Shown here piece by piece: positions 10,781 through 21,528 of a DNA stretch of 64,000 nt (the first letter of the stretch is position 1; each line of letters begins with the position of its first letter). The stretch is from positions 62,548 through 126,547 of the forward strand of contig NMRB01001398.1 in NCBI GenBank assembly GCA_002633025.1, in the 5' to 3' direction. Source of the stretch: Notospermus geniculatus (lineage: Eukaryota; Nemertea; Pilidiophora; Heteronemertea; Lineidae). Both the position numbers and the translations under genes were made by a program. The notes beneath the pieces were generated by a model, which made no database searches, was not told the DNA's origin, and worked only from the letters and a program-made list of their open reading frames with translations.

Positions 10781-11009
10781 CATACAATCACCAGAGCTGC
10801 CGTAGCCGTCGATTCACATTTTTGTTCGAACAAAAATGTTAGAAAGTTTCTTAGCAAAAGTTAGATGACGAAAAACAAGTGTTGTGGTCAGAGTGGATCA
10901 TCAATCAGATTATTTCACATGGAAGAACGCCACTTTCACGTGACTTTTTTAACGAGTGTTCGAACCAAAATGTGAATCGACGGCTACGGTAGCTCTCGTG
11001 ATTGTATGG
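10781..11009. mobile_element. Foldback MITE, CATACAATCAC ends
   Basis: Inverted arms of about 50 bases (CATACAATCACCAGAGCTGC and its partner at 10965-11009) share CCGTAGCCGTCGATTCACATTT. No clear target duplication was found. Confidence 0.7.
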
Positions 11010-11015
11010 CTTTAA

Positions 11016-11349
11016 AGGAGTTCGACGTCCAAGTTGTAAACAAACCAGTTTGTTTACAAACTGGTCGGCAAACTAGTTTTATTCCTTCGTGAAGGTGGCA
11101 GCACCAGTAGCGCCCCGTGAGCGTTAGACTGGTGCCCGGTCCAATGCAACTCACTCAACCACTCACTGGTTCGCTATCCACGCTGTGCTGCCATCTATTA
11201 TCGGTGATATGTACTTAAGTGAATATGTAGTCTCGCGCAGCCAACCGTTTTGTTCTGCAGGTACTGCGACACAAACGTTCGATCCTCAGATTCGGCTGGG
11301 TGACCGAGACTAGTGAATATCGTGTTTACAACTTGGACGTCCAGCTCCT
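11016..11349. mobile_element. TTAA-flanked MITE, AGGAGTTCGACGTCC ends
   Basis: The left end AGGAGTTCGACGTCCAAG follows TTAA (11012-11015). The inverted right end CTTGGACGTCCAGCTCCT is followed by CTAA. A perfect GTTTGTTTACAAAC palindrome lies at about 11048-11061. This suggests a piggyBac-like unit with one mutated flank. Confidence 0.6.
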
Positions 11350-11407
11350 CTAAGGCCGGTGTAATGGCTGAGAATGCCTCCCATGCGTCAGTGCCAGCCG
11401 TGGCGAT

Positions 11408-11476
11408 CTATCTGCCAGTGTTTCCCTTGAAACAATCAGGGGAAACACTGGACATACGGAAACACTGGCAGATGTG
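11408..11476. repeat. Short hairpin, ATCTGCCAGTGTTTCC arms
   Basis: Perfect 16-bp inverted arms enclose a second partial copy of the arm (GGGGAAACACTGG). Confidence 0.6.
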
Positions 11477-11479
11477 ACA

Positions 11480-11940
11480 CCTGTGTAAGACTAAAGAAAA
11501 TCGGTCTTGAAAAGATGCATGACACTTACCTATTAGGGGCAAACGACGTCAAGACAAGGAAATTATGAAAAGAGAAAAAGGGAAAGTGTCATTTCTAAGA
11601 TATCATGATAGTAACGAAACATGCAACATTTAACACAGAATAGACAGGTGGAAGAAGTGACTTCGTCTTCTATGAACTCTGAAATTGAAAAAATACACAA
11701 CTCAGTACCCGATTGCACACAGTGCTGCAATTATGAACTGGTAAAATGACAGCAGCTCCATCTGTAGTGATTGGTGTGAACTGCACATCCAGACACAACA
11801 GCTACCCTAGCTTGCTGGAACAGTGTATGCCACACTACGACATGCAGTTTGTGTCTCCTGATGAAAGACTACAGTAGCGCACTCTCTTGTCTATCTGCAA
11901 CATTAGATGCCCACTGACGGTAAACAGCAGCATCAAAACT
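11480..11940. other. No recognised feature
   Basis: Moderately AT-rich sequence with no gene or repeat partner identified. Confidence 0.35.
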
Positions 11941-11944
11941 TGTA

Positions 11945-12218
11945 TTTTATTGATTTTTCCATCAGGGACGAAGCCAAAGCAGTATTGGTCATAGTAAGTA
12001 GGAAGAGGCGAGCTCAAGCTACTCATGTTCCTCACTTGGATGGGGTCTTTTACTTGCCCTTACAAAGGCACAAGGTACAAGGCACCACGGCTTACTGTCC
12101 CATGCGATGGATGTGAAGAGCCAGGGACGATTAATCCCACATGGCACCCAGGCTTGATTTGAACCCAGGACCTGCCACTTGCTAAGCAGATGTGATAACC
12201 ACGAGGCTATCAGGGCTC
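11945..12218 (-). mobile_element. SINE-A, near full length
   Basis: It runs from the tail (TTTTTCCATCAGGG) through the body and B box (GATTTGAACCC) to the A-box end GAGGCTATCAGGGCTC. It abuts another SINE-A in the same orientation. Confidence 0.85.
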
Positions 12219-12462
12219 CCACAAGCATTATTGGTCAGAGTAAGAAAGAAAGAGGTCATCTCAAGCTACTCATGTTCCTCACTTGGATGAGGTCTTTTAC
12301 TTGCCCTTGCAAAGGTACAAGGTACAAGGCACCACGGCTTACTGTCCCATGCGACGGACGTGAAGTGCAAGGAATGATTAATCCCACATGGCCCAGGCTT
12401 GATTCGAACCCAGGACCTCCAACTTGCTAATCAGATGTGACAACCACTAGGCTATCAACTGA
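12219..12462 (-). mobile_element. SINE-A, second member of a head-to-tail dimer
   Basis: It begins inside the body (GCATTATTGGTCAGAGTAAG) directly after the first copy's head and ends CCACTAGGCTATCA. The B box GATTCGAACCC is intact. Confidence 0.85.
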
Positions 12463-12831
12463 AGTTCCACTTGTGATCCACAGATCTCCAACTGTTTTAA
12501 AACTTAGGGATACGGAGCATTGAATGAGCTGCTCCTGGAGTATTTTATCCGTCTTTGGTTCCTCCCGTTGCAGACAGCATTTAATGATAAAATGTTACAT
12601 ACAAGATCATGAACAGTAGAGTTGGGTTTGGTATCCAACTGGATTATTATCCGAGTTGAACTTGGAGTGCAGAACTGCCTTGTGTTCAGATCTCGAGAAA
12701 TTTTCCCCTCAGTTGAAAGATGGAGACACCTTTGATATGGGATGTCGCGAGAGATGGTTGGAAAATCAATAGATACTGGTATCGACTGTAGCTGAAGGAT
12801 GCAGCGATGTGCCAGATTGCTCGGGAATCGT

Positions 12832-13015
12832 ATTGTATTTTTCCATCAGGGCCGAAGCCAAAGCACTATTGGCCCTGGTAAGTATGGAAGAGGCCATCTC
12901 AAGCTACTCATGTTCCTCACTTGGATGGAGTCTTTTACTTGCCTCTGAAAGGCACAAGGTACAAGGCACCACAGCTTACTGTCTCATGCGACGGACGTGG
13001 AGAGCCAGGGATGAT
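12832..13015 (-). mobile_element. SINE-A, lacking the tRNA head
   Basis: Tail and body are clear (CCATCAGGGCCGAAGCC to GAGAGCCAGGGATGAT). The head is missing where the next SINE-A begins. Confidence 0.8.
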
Positions 13016-13505
13016 ACTTTTCCAACAGGGCTGAAGCCAAAGCATTATTGGCCCTGGTAAGTATGGAAGAAGCCATCTCAAGCTACTCATGTTCCTCACT
13101 TGGATGGGGTCTTTTACTTGCCCTTGCAAAGGTACAAGGTACAAGTCACCACGGCTTACTCTCCCATGTGATGGACATGAAGAGCCAGGGATAATAGGGA
13201 GGTTAAGATAACGTTCCGAGTCCCGACTCCGACTCCAGACGACTCTTTTTTTGGGGACTACGTCATCACATACAACGGGGTTTTCCAAAGCAATAGTGTT
13301 TACTCATTCAGGAGGACGAATAGAACCCGCCTGGGTGGTAAATTTATCTCCGACTTGAAAAATCTGACTTTTAGCACCTCGGAGTGGGAGTCGGAGTCGG
13401 ACCAGATCTTAAACCTCTCTACTATCCCATATGGCCCGGGCTGGATTCGAACCCGGGACCTGCTGCTTGCTCAGCGGATGTGATAACCACTCGGCTATCA
13501 GTGCT
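13016..13505 (-). mobile_element. SINE-A, interrupted by a TA-flanked MITE
   Basis: Tail and body lie at 13016-13194. The head with B box GATTCGAACCC and CGGCTATCAGTGCTC lies at 13422-13505. The 223-bp element between them is annotated separately. Confidence 0.85.
13197..13419. mobile_element. TA-flanked MITE inside SINE-A, GGGAGGTTAAGAT ends
   Basis: The left end GGGAGGTTAAGAT and the inverse of the right end GAGAGGTTTAAGAT lie between TA dinucleotides (13195-13196, 13420-13421). Subterminal CGACTCCGACTCC is also inverted. Confidence 0.65.
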
Positions 13506-13737
13506 CTTCATCTTCCCGTCTTTTCCACTCCTCAATGATACCAGAAAGAACAGCATCCTCGGCGTCATGTACGATGCAAGTCACGTGACGAAGATTAGTC
13601 CCAAGATTAAGATGATGTCAAGCGGAGATAACAAAACTCAGGTGGAATTTGAGATGAGATAATCGCTCCGCAGGGAGACGGGGCGAAGATAGTTGACAGA
13701 TATCAGTAGTAGAGGCAATTTCATCGCATCTCAAGGA

Positions 13738-13835
13738 GCTCGATACTGGTAATCACGGCTGCTCTGCAAGCAGCAGGTCCTGGGTTCAAAACCAGCCTGG
13801 GCCAGGGGATTAATCATCCCAGGCCCAGCAGAGGG
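13738..13835 (+). mobile_element. SINE-A head fragment
   Basis: It carries GCAGGTCCTGGGTTCAAAACC and GGGATTAATCATCCC without the 3' body. Confidence 0.65.
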
Positions 13836-14460
13836 AATTTCGCCATCTCCAAGATAAATTTGACAAATATTTTGTGTTTTTTATTCACGGGATGTTTTCC
13901 GCAGTAAAGCACAATTTAAGGAGACGCGGGTACCCGGCAGTAAACATGACGAAATCCCCACAAAAGAAATGGAATATTTCCACATTTGTCACGAATTTAT
14001 GGCCTATTTCCTTGCGACGGTATCGTTCGCACGGATTCACCCTCTGGATGAAAGCTTTCTAGTAACGACTTGTTATAAATGCACCAGGGAAAACGGACGG
14101 CTTGATCCTGGTAATCGGTACTCCCAAACCGGTCATTCTCGATATGATAAACACGTTTAGACCGTGTTGACGTTATGTTCATATTTGCTTTACGACGATG
14201 TCGAGGAAGTGATTATAGAAAAATTCTCGGGTATTTCACCTCAGAGGATGGACGGGAGTTTGTTATAAGAGAGAGTTTCATGCTGTTCTTCACACTGAAC
14301 AATATTGGCATTCAAGTTTAGCATTTTGAGGGTTTTGTGAAAGTCGTTAAAGTAGTTGACATGGCCAGGACAGGATTTTTTCCCTACAAACGTGTCGGAC
14401 ATAGAATCTTACTCCCTAAATTACCTAAATATAAATAGGCCCGGCCCATAAGTAAAGTCA

Positions 14461-14512
14461 GGTTGTCTCTGAATTTCGCAAATTTTCGACCCCAACCAAG
14501 GTCTTCCTGATT
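14461..14512 (-). repeat. Hammerhead-like repeat, copy 2 (partial)
   Basis: On the minus strand it keeps the GACC..GGTC hairpin, GAAA and the AATTT-GCG-AAATT hairpin, but CTGAGGA has become ATCAGGA. Confidence 0.45.
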
Positions 14513-14699
14513 GGCTCTGTCAAACATTTAGCAACTTCACATGACCTAAAATGGTGGAAAAAGGTGTTACCGGGTCACACCTTTGAACACTTCCTAAGGC
14601 GTGAAAAATAGCCAATCAGAGACTTTCTTATATTTGCTGTTCTTTANGGCTAGGGTCTGCTCCTTCTACAGGCCTATAAAGTATAACTGTACTACAATG

Positions 14700-14822
14700 A
14701 ATTTTTCCATCAGGGCCGAAGCCAAAAGCATTTTTGGTCCCGGTATGTATGGAAGAGGCCATCTCAATACTCATCATTTGGATGGGGTGTTATACTTGCC
14801 CTTACAAAGACACAAGGTCCGT
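14700..14822 (-). mobile_element. SINE-A fragment, half of an inverted pair
   Basis: Tail and body only (CCATCAGGGCCGAAGCC to ACAAAGACACAAGG). It meets the next copy tail-out, making a large imperfect palindrome. Confidence 0.75.
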
Positions 14823-15090
14823 CGCATGGGACAGTAAGCTGTGGTGCCTTGTACCTTCTGCCTTTGCAAGGGCAAGTAAAAGACTCCATCCAAGTGAGGA
14901 ACATTGCAAGGTCAAGTAAAAGACTCCATCCAAGTGAGGAACATTGCAAGGGCAAGTAAAAGACTCCATCCAAGTGAGGAACATTGCAAGGGCAAATAAA
15001 AGACTCCATCCAAGTGAGGAACATGAGTGGCTTTAAATGGCCTCTTCCATACTTACCAGGGCCGCCAATAATGCCATGGCTTCGGCCCCG
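14823..15090 (+). mobile_element. SINE-A with an internally amplified 40-bp block
   Basis: The body starts CGCATGGGACAGTAAGC and ends GGCTTCGGCCCCGATAG. A 40-bp segment is present four times (14863-15022), against once in other copies. Confidence 0.85.
14863..15022 (+). repeat. Four tandem 40-bp units within SINE-A
   Basis: Units start at 14863, 14903, 14943 and 14983, each with TTGCAAGGGCAAGTAAAAG and CCATCCAAGTGAGGAAC. Differences are single bases. Confidence 0.9.
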
Positions 15091-15158
15091 ATAGATACAT
15101 ACAAGTACAATTTCAAAAGTAATGTTCACCGCTAATTAACTGATAGCTGAGAAATCAC

Positions 15159-15195
15159 TAAGATCGCGACACAATGATGTCATTGTTCGCGATAT
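15159..15195. repeat. Palindrome around CAATGATGTCATTG
   Basis: GATCGCGA and TCGCGATATC flank the core, giving a short cruciform-capable site. Confidence 0.55.
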
Positions 15196-15589
15196 CTATA
15201 ATAGAATGCTCCCTGGCCGGTGATGCGTTTCCATTTGTCCTCAAAGATAATCTCGAGCAATCCTGTCATATATCATCCTTCGCCTATTTGTCGCACGACC
15301 AACGCGAGTTCAATTATAGGTAGACATATCGTGATCATAATGGTACAAGCAGGTAACACTCTATTAAGATGGTGTTTTCCCATTTATGATAGATTTGAAC
15401 TTAACAAAGTGATGACTGTAAACCTCTATAATTTCTCAGAATGAATTCTGGATTTTATCCAAAAAATTCAAAGCTGCTTAATCAGGTAATGACTGTACAC
15501 TACCATATCTCCTCAAAAACCAATATAACAGTCACCACATAACAGGTTGACGACTGTAACTGTAATGGTGATAGAGTCTCAAAGTACTT

Positions 15590-16600
15590 CACATTCAAGT
15601 CAAAGATATGGGATTCCATCATCAGCAGCCACCACTTAATGCAGTGGTGACTGTATGCCCCATACTTCCTCCAGAGCGACGTAAAGTCCGGCAACATCTA
15701 ACTACAACCCAATGGAATGCGGAAGACATGTAATGTGGCAGAGCTTTGTGGTTTTTACTCATGCCTGTCGACCATTTGTGGTCGTTCCCCAATTGTGCTG
15801 TGCACCGGTTATTCAAGAGCCATGTGTGCTTACACATCCATAGAAAATCCAACTATCAATTTCTAAAGCAAGCAGCACACTGGCCGCCAACTTTGGCATC
15901 CAGAGGCGTTTTTTCGACGCCAATGTCCGAACGCCAGAAAAATCCCCAATGTGCTACGAATGGAATCTGGAGAACGCCGCCGGACGCCACTGAACTCCAC
16001 TGAACTCCAGATATCAAACATGTTTGATTTTGGATGCCAGTGAACGCCAGTGAACTCCCGAAGCAGCCAAGTGTGCTACCGATGGCAGCCAAACTTGGAG
16101 TCGGCGGCGAGGCTTTGGCCAATCAGTTTGCGTCTTGATGTCACATGATTTCAAAGTGGAAGCCTCAAGCGCCCGAAAAGATGCTACTGAACGCCAAGTC
16201 CGGGCAGGTGTGCTCTCACCAGGATCCACTGGCAGCCAACTCTGGCGTCGAGAGGCGTTCACTCGAACGCTTCTGGACGCCAGATTTGGCGGCCAGTGTG
16301 CTGCTAGCTTTAACTTCCGCATTCCACTGGGTCGTAGTTAGATGTTGCCGGACTTCATCCATGATTTTATGACATATCGTGACCACATTGATGATGTATT
16401 TCCAAAGATACAGAGACCCCATTTTCAGCAGCCACCACTTAATGCAGTGGTGACTCTATGCCCCTTACTCATTCCAGAGCGATGTACTCTTGATTTTATG
16501 AGATACCGCGACCACATTGATGATGAATTTCCAAAGATACGGGACCCCCAGTGTTGTCTCCCCTTACTCATTACAACAATCTTACTTCTGTACCAAGAAA
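15590..16600 (+). repeat. Tandem units (about 137 bp) interrupted by a 668-bp element
   Basis: Shared blocks AGCAGCCACCACTTAATGC, CCAGAGCGAYGTA and GACCACATTGATGATG occur near 15625-15683, 16358-16495 and 16496-16600. The element at 15686-16353 splits the first unit. Confidence 0.65.
15686..16353. mobile_element. MITE with about 38-bp inverted ends
   Basis: The left end GTCCGGCAACATCTAACTAC continues to AATGGAATGCGGA and is inverted at 16316-16353. The interior has repeated GAACGCCA, GGACGCCA and GTGCTACC motifs. No transposase was recognised. Confidence 0.75.
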
Positions 16601-16811
16601 GATGAGGAGACACAACCTAATGGCCCTTTTATCTGACAACATGGTATTTTTGTCCAGGTAATTGCTGAGTGATGCATTTGTTGATGGGGATGGTCACCGT
16701 TGCCCGTTTCATATATGAGATATCGGGAAGGATGATATGAGAGGGGAAATTGTTAGATCTTAGATTGAAGAGTTTGGCTATTTTGGTTGTATCAGGAAAG
16801 TTAGATGGATC

Positions 16812-17051
16812 GACCATTCTCATATTGACGTAAACAAGAAAGATCTGTGCACTTCCGCTGAAATCTCAACCACAACCTCGGTCTGAAGCTGAATGACGTA
16901 TGCAGACAACCCCACGACAGTGACGTCGAAGACGTTCCGTCAGACTCGACCATTGCTGACTCATGGATGGCGTCACTTCAGCCGGTTTGAGATCGAGGTT
17001 TTGGTTGAGATTTCGGTGGAAGTGCGCAGATCTGCGAATTTGAGAATCGTC
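16812..17051. mobile_element. TA-flanked MITE, GACNATTCTC family, copy 2
   Basis: It aligns with copies at 8106, 27323 and 32500. TA is kept on the right; the left flank is TC. Confidence 0.75.
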
Positions 17052-17132
17052 TATCGAATGGGAAACATACACTTTACCAACTCTTCCAATGTAGTTTTGC
17101 AACTGGCCACCAGTGGGAGCATGGCTGGCTGA

Positions 17133-17405
17133 AGAGCTTTGATGAACATAGTGGTTAATAACATTGACTTAGCAAGCGGCAGGTCCTAGTTCGAATTCCA
17201 GCCAAAAGGGATAATCACCCCTGGCTCTTCAGTCCGTCGCATGCGACAGAAGCTGTGGTGCCTTTTACCTTGTTCCTTTGCAAGGACAAGTAAAAGACCC
17301 CATCCAAGTGAGGAACATGAGTAGCTTGAGATGGCCTCTTCCGTACCTACTTACCAAGGCCAATAATGCTTTGGCTTCAGCCCTGATGGAAAAATCTAAT
17401 ACCAA
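17133..17405 (+). mobile_element. SINE-A, near full length
   Basis: The head carries TAGCAAGCGGCAGGTCC with a degraded B box AGTTCGAATTCC. The body runs through CTTACCAAGGCC and the tail is GATGGAAAAATCTAATACC. Confidence 0.85.
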
Positions 17406-17409
17406 TACC

Positions 17410-18055
17410 ACTTTCTTTTCCCCACAGGCTAATTTCATGCCAACCAAGAAAGTTGCCAAGTATGTGGTGCTTGACAATGGCAACAAGCCATAAGAAAATT
17501 TCGTTGAAAATATAAGGATTTCCTTTGCATGGAATGAAAGTTGAGAAGTGTGCGTCAGGCTTAAAGCTCACAGATACAGAAACTGCAGCATTCGGAAGCG
17601 CCCCGTACAGGGCTAAGTATAATAGACATACAAAAGCGTACAACCAGTTTTCTCTAAACAGGCACTTTGCAACCTATGCGTCACAGCCTCCAAGCAAACA
17701 AAATTTCAAACATTCTTACCATCCATTTCAACGAAATTGACAAAGACGGATAGTACATATTGCACTCAAGCACTACCTCCTTTGTCAGCCAATTTAAACT
17801 GAAACAGAGCTAAAAGCCTTGCCAAATAAAAGCATCTTTGATCATAAAGATGAATAGTAAAGCTGTTACGAGCATTATGTTAAACCTTCAGAATTTTTAC
17901 GGGAATTTGATCACGGGAAGTTATTTATGGTAGAATCTGATTCTACGAGAATTGAAACTAATGGAGCTTCTGATATGACTTTTTCAGTACGGAAAGTCAC
18001 TCTCAGTTTGCTAGTGTCAAGCGGCCTACGGTTTAGTTCGCAGTATAAACACAGG
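17410..18055. other. No recognised feature
   Basis: No gene or repeat partner was seen. The frames here are short and show no family motif. Confidence 0.35.
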
Positions 18056-18064
18056 TTCATGTAT

Positions 18065-18712
18065 ATGTCTGTTAGCTGGAACAGGAGCAGGGTTATATCT
18101 AGGCCATTTTAGAGCGGCGGTACGCCGTGCCGCCGAAAGGAGGCGCCGCTGAGCCCTTTTTTAACCCCCTAGGGCGCCGCTCTGCCCCTAAAAAAAAAAA
18201 AATTTTTTTTTTCTTTTTAGGTTTTAGTACCTCCCAGACCCTCTGCCATGGTCCCTTTGGTCGTATCACCTTAGAAACTGCCTTAAATTGGCTGTTGACT
18301 GGAGTTATAAAGACATTTTTAACTGACAAGCCTCTCAAATTCCGTTAGTAGAAATGTCGCGAATAAAAAGTGCCCTTTTGTAGGTTGAAGTGCCCTTTTC
18401 ACAAAGTTTGCACCGTGCCCTTCTGAAATCCTAGATATAACCCTGAGGAGGCGACTGATCAGTCACCAGAAACGGTCGATGTACACACCCTTGTGACTTG
18501 CTGGAAGTGAGATTTTGCCAGTCGCCACCTGTTGCACATGTTCAACTTTCTAGCGACTAGTTGTACCCAGTTTCGTTCAGTCGCTGCAATGTAGGCGGGC
18601 TTGCGACTGATCACTGCCAGTTTTCTGAACAAAACCGAGTCTCATCAAGTCCCAACGCACCGGATGTTACCCGAGTTGCTGCCAGTCGCAACTGCGATGT
18701 AAGTCTGGCTTT
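18065..18712. mobile_element. GTACATC/GCGACTG MITE, copy M2, truncated and split
   Basis: The left remnant GTTAGCTGGAACAGGAG and right remnant AGGAGGCGACTGATCAG match the uninterrupted M1 sequence near 6340. It ends GCGATGTAAGTCTGGCT followed by TTA. Confidence 0.7.
18088..18445. mobile_element. CAGGG-tipped element with 5-bp duplication, copy 1
   Basis: The ends are CAGGGTTATATCTAGG and CCTAGATATAACCCTG. AGGAG flanks both sides (18083-18087, 18446-18450). The core has GC-rich palindromic blocks and a run of A then T at about 18190-18212. It is inserted in MITE copy M2. Confidence 0.85.
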
Positions 18713-18741
18713 AGTAAGTGTCACTGACCTGTATTTTGTAT

Positions 18742-18900
18742 TTAATTTTTCCATCAGGACCAAAGCCAATCATTTTTGGCCCTGGTAAATATGTAAGAGG
18801 CCATCTCAAGCTACTCATGTTCCTCACTTGGATGGGGTCCTGTACTTGCCCTTGCAAAGGCACAAGGTACAAGGTTTACTGTCCCTTGCGACAGACTGAA
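18742..18900 (-). mobile_element. SINE-A without tRNA head
   Basis: It spans the tail (TTTTCCATCAGGACC) and body to ACTGTCCCTTGCGACAGAC. The TTAA MITE starts about 40 bases later. Confidence 0.8.
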
Positions 18901-18941
18901 GATGCAGTAGGCAGTGCGATGGAAAATAACACAGTATTTAA

Positions 18942-19284
18942 AGGACCACGGTATTGCCACTTTTTCTCGACAGCCAGCGCCACCGCGCCACTCTCCAACC
19001 CAGGATCTATGTTGTCGGCGAATTGACCCGATTTACTACGAACATTTTGTAATGCAGTTTCGCAGTTCGTCTTATTGCCAGGAGGTGGCTCCCTCAACGT
19101 GGGGAGTCAAATAACACATTTGAAATTCAATACCATGCTCCCTTAACATGCAAGAGTATAGAACATACCTACATGAACTACGTACATTTTGTAATGCATT
19201 TTTGTAGTTCGTTTTGCTGCCGCTAGGTGGCTCCCTCTACGTTGGCAGTCAAATAACGCATTAGAGATCCAATACCGTGCTCCT
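18942..19284. mobile_element. TTAA MITE, AGGACCACGG family, copy 2 (long, diverged)
   Basis: The left end AGGACCACGGTATTGCCAC lies after TTAA (18938-18941) and the right end ATACCGTGCTCCT before TTAA (19285-19288). The interior repeats a TTTTGTAATGCAGTTTCG..GTCAAATAAC block twice. Confidence 0.75.
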
Positions 19285-19289
19285 TTAAT

Positions 19290-19895
19290 TCTGACCACAG
19301 AATGAGACACACAAGTCCAGTAGAGGCGTTTAGGCGTGGTCATAGTTGAATAGCGGACCAATGCTTTCAGTACATGTCCAATCCCAACTCCACGCTACAT
19401 TAACGCTAACACAAGACAAGTCAATGCTAACCAACTTATGCTCAACCAACGAAGGCTTCACATAATTGGTGTCAACATATCCGAAAAACGAAAAACGGAA
19501 ATTAACAACCTGTGGGTTTTCTTAATTATGTCTCATCCCGACTGTGTATCCGCGTGGGCGAGCTTGTTCCATGACGCATATCCTGGATTAGGTCCTGGTG
19601 CTTGTTACCCTAGGCTGTTGGTTTGTACTTTTAATGGTTTTCGAATCCCTGCGGAGTGAAAGTCGGATGCGGATCCAGAACGGCGCTCCTGGCTACGCAA
19701 ATTAAATTGTCTGCCTACTGATGGGCGGTATCTCCACGTGTCGGCAGTGGGAGCAAGTAGCTAAACTCTGTTGCACTTTTCTGAAGCAATCTCGTACCCA
19801 GAGATTCGTTATGCTCGGGCCGAGGTTGTATGTAGCCCTATGTCGCTCCACTAATCTCTCGAGACGGCTGGCTATTTCACGCCTTTAAGTGTAAT
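19290..19895. other. No recognised feature
   Basis: No gene or internal repeat partner was identified. Confidence 0.35.
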
Positions 19896-19902
19896 TTGCC
19901 TG

Positions 19903-20033
19903 CAGCATCACGACGTCCCGTACCCCATTCTGACCGCCGTGACGTGACTTGAAAAAAATCCATTGTTTCAGCGATGATGACATTGTCTCAAGTCAAGATG
20001 TCATGGAATATAGTGCGGGACGTCGTGACGCTG
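19903..20033. mobile_element. Foldback, CAGCATCACGACGTCCCG ends
   Basis: Perfect or near-perfect 18-bp arms enclose TGACTTGAA and TCAAGTCA subterminal inverses. No duplication was read. Confidence 0.65.
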
Positions 20034-20697
20034 TCGCTACCGTCAGGTGCTGTAGGCCCTATATAGTTGTGTCAGCGCTCCTAAATGCCCAGGCTACCGG
20101 GAAATTCCCTTTAGCTTAATAGTGAGAAGAGCATTTGACTACAGAGCGAGAGGTTCAAAACCCAGGTGGGACTCGCCTTTTTCAACTGCTACATGTACTT
20201 TGGTGGTAGACAACCATTAATATGTAGTGTGTGGTGTCCACCGCTTCATAAATATTGTAGAAAATGATACTATTTCACTAAAAGTGTGGCATAAAAAAAG
20301 CTAACATCACCAACAACATAAATATTGATTGTCCTTTATGCGTCGTAATAGCTTGCTTACGGAGAAAATTTTACCGCAGGGAAATATCCTACATCATGAT
20401 TTGCACTCACAAGTATGCGGGAGAGCATCGTCGCCCCTGCGTCAGCTTTTGAACTCAAGAAGTCGAGGACGCATTTCGCATTTGTAACGAACTCAACGAC
20501 CCCCTTATGAAATCAACACGCACTGTGTCTAATTTCACGATGGCATCAGTTGAATACTTGGTTGTTTATTGCAGAATTTTTAAACGCCTGGACCGAGTGT
20601 CGGCTACACCATCGGGGTGCAGAATGAGGAAGATAGCTCCAATAGAGGGCAGCACAACATCACCAGGTTGTATGCACCTGGGCCCATTATGCATAAA

Positions 20698-21200
20698 GGT
20701 GGAATAAGGGTGGTGGAGCTTATTTCAGGTACCGGGATAACTGATATAAAGGAATCAACCATAAAGGTTCAACTTACAAATTTAGCATTTTATGAATGTG
20801 GACACTATCCCTATAAACCTCAACAGATTTGCATTCTGACTCTTCCATATGGAAGAGAGACCCTTCTGCACGTTTACTGCAAATTTTGTTGAATTCCGAC
20901 TAGTTGAGAACCCCACGAACGATGTGAGCGCAGGGCCATCTGTGTAGATTTGAATAGGCAACGTTATCCTCAGAAATGGAATTCAAAGTATCAAGTTGAC
21001 AGGTTCATGTACCCCTTCACCACAAAAAAAGTTGAAGCTCCTGCCTATTATGTAAAGCCAAAATTCAGGCAGTGAGAGACATCTGGTGGCAACACATGAA
21101 GTGTATCCCTTAGTAAGTTCATCATTCGCAATTAAACCTTTATGGTTGATTCCTTTATGGTATAACTTAACGATTTCCACCATAACTTCCCACATCTCAT
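20698..21200. mobile_element. Long-arm foldback, GGAATCAACCATAAAGG arms
   Basis: ATAAAGGAATCAACCATAAA (20748) is inverted at 21135-21158. Outer GTGGAATAAGGG and CCACCATAACTTCCCAC may be weaker continuations. It lies in the presumed first intron of the receptor gene. Confidence 0.45.
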
Positions 21201-21360
21201 TTAAAATTTAACGACCAAATGTGACCGTCTAGAAAACCCGGCCAAAGTCGCTGGGGAGTGACCTAGGCCTTGACCATACCTGATCTGTGTTGCACAATCG
21301 ATAAGGTTTTATTTGAAACCAACAGACCAGTGTTTTTTTATTGTGATGACACTCTCAACG

Positions 21361-21444
21361 CATCCTCCCACAGCAGGGGTTTTTACCTCGCTCCATGCGA
21401 GTGTATGAAGAGGAATGAGACCAAAGCCCTGCTGTGGGAGGATG
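21361..21444. mobile_element. 84-bp hairpin MITE with perfect 9-bp duplication
   Basis: The arms start CATCCTCCCACAGCAGGG and pair over nearly the whole length. CTCTCAACG flanks both ends (21352-21360, 21445-21453). A second copy in opposite orientation is at 25936-26033. It lies 85 bases downstream of the receptor splice donor. Confidence 0.9.
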
Positions 21445-21528
21445 CTCTCAACGTAACCTATTAACCATGTGGTGTTCAGCGACTTTGACCGGGTTTTCTC
21501 ACAGACGGTCACAAATAAACCATCTTAC

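Noticed and set aside
12140-12225. True tRNA genes at SINE heads with A and B boxes
   Set aside because: The heads cannot be folded into a full cloverleaf, occur many times with the same SINE body, and lack clean tRNA ends.
14764-15129. 121-codon minus frame with repeated FLTWMESFTCPC blocks
   Set aside because: It is the translation of the amplified SINE-A body. The same words appear wherever SINE-A occurs.
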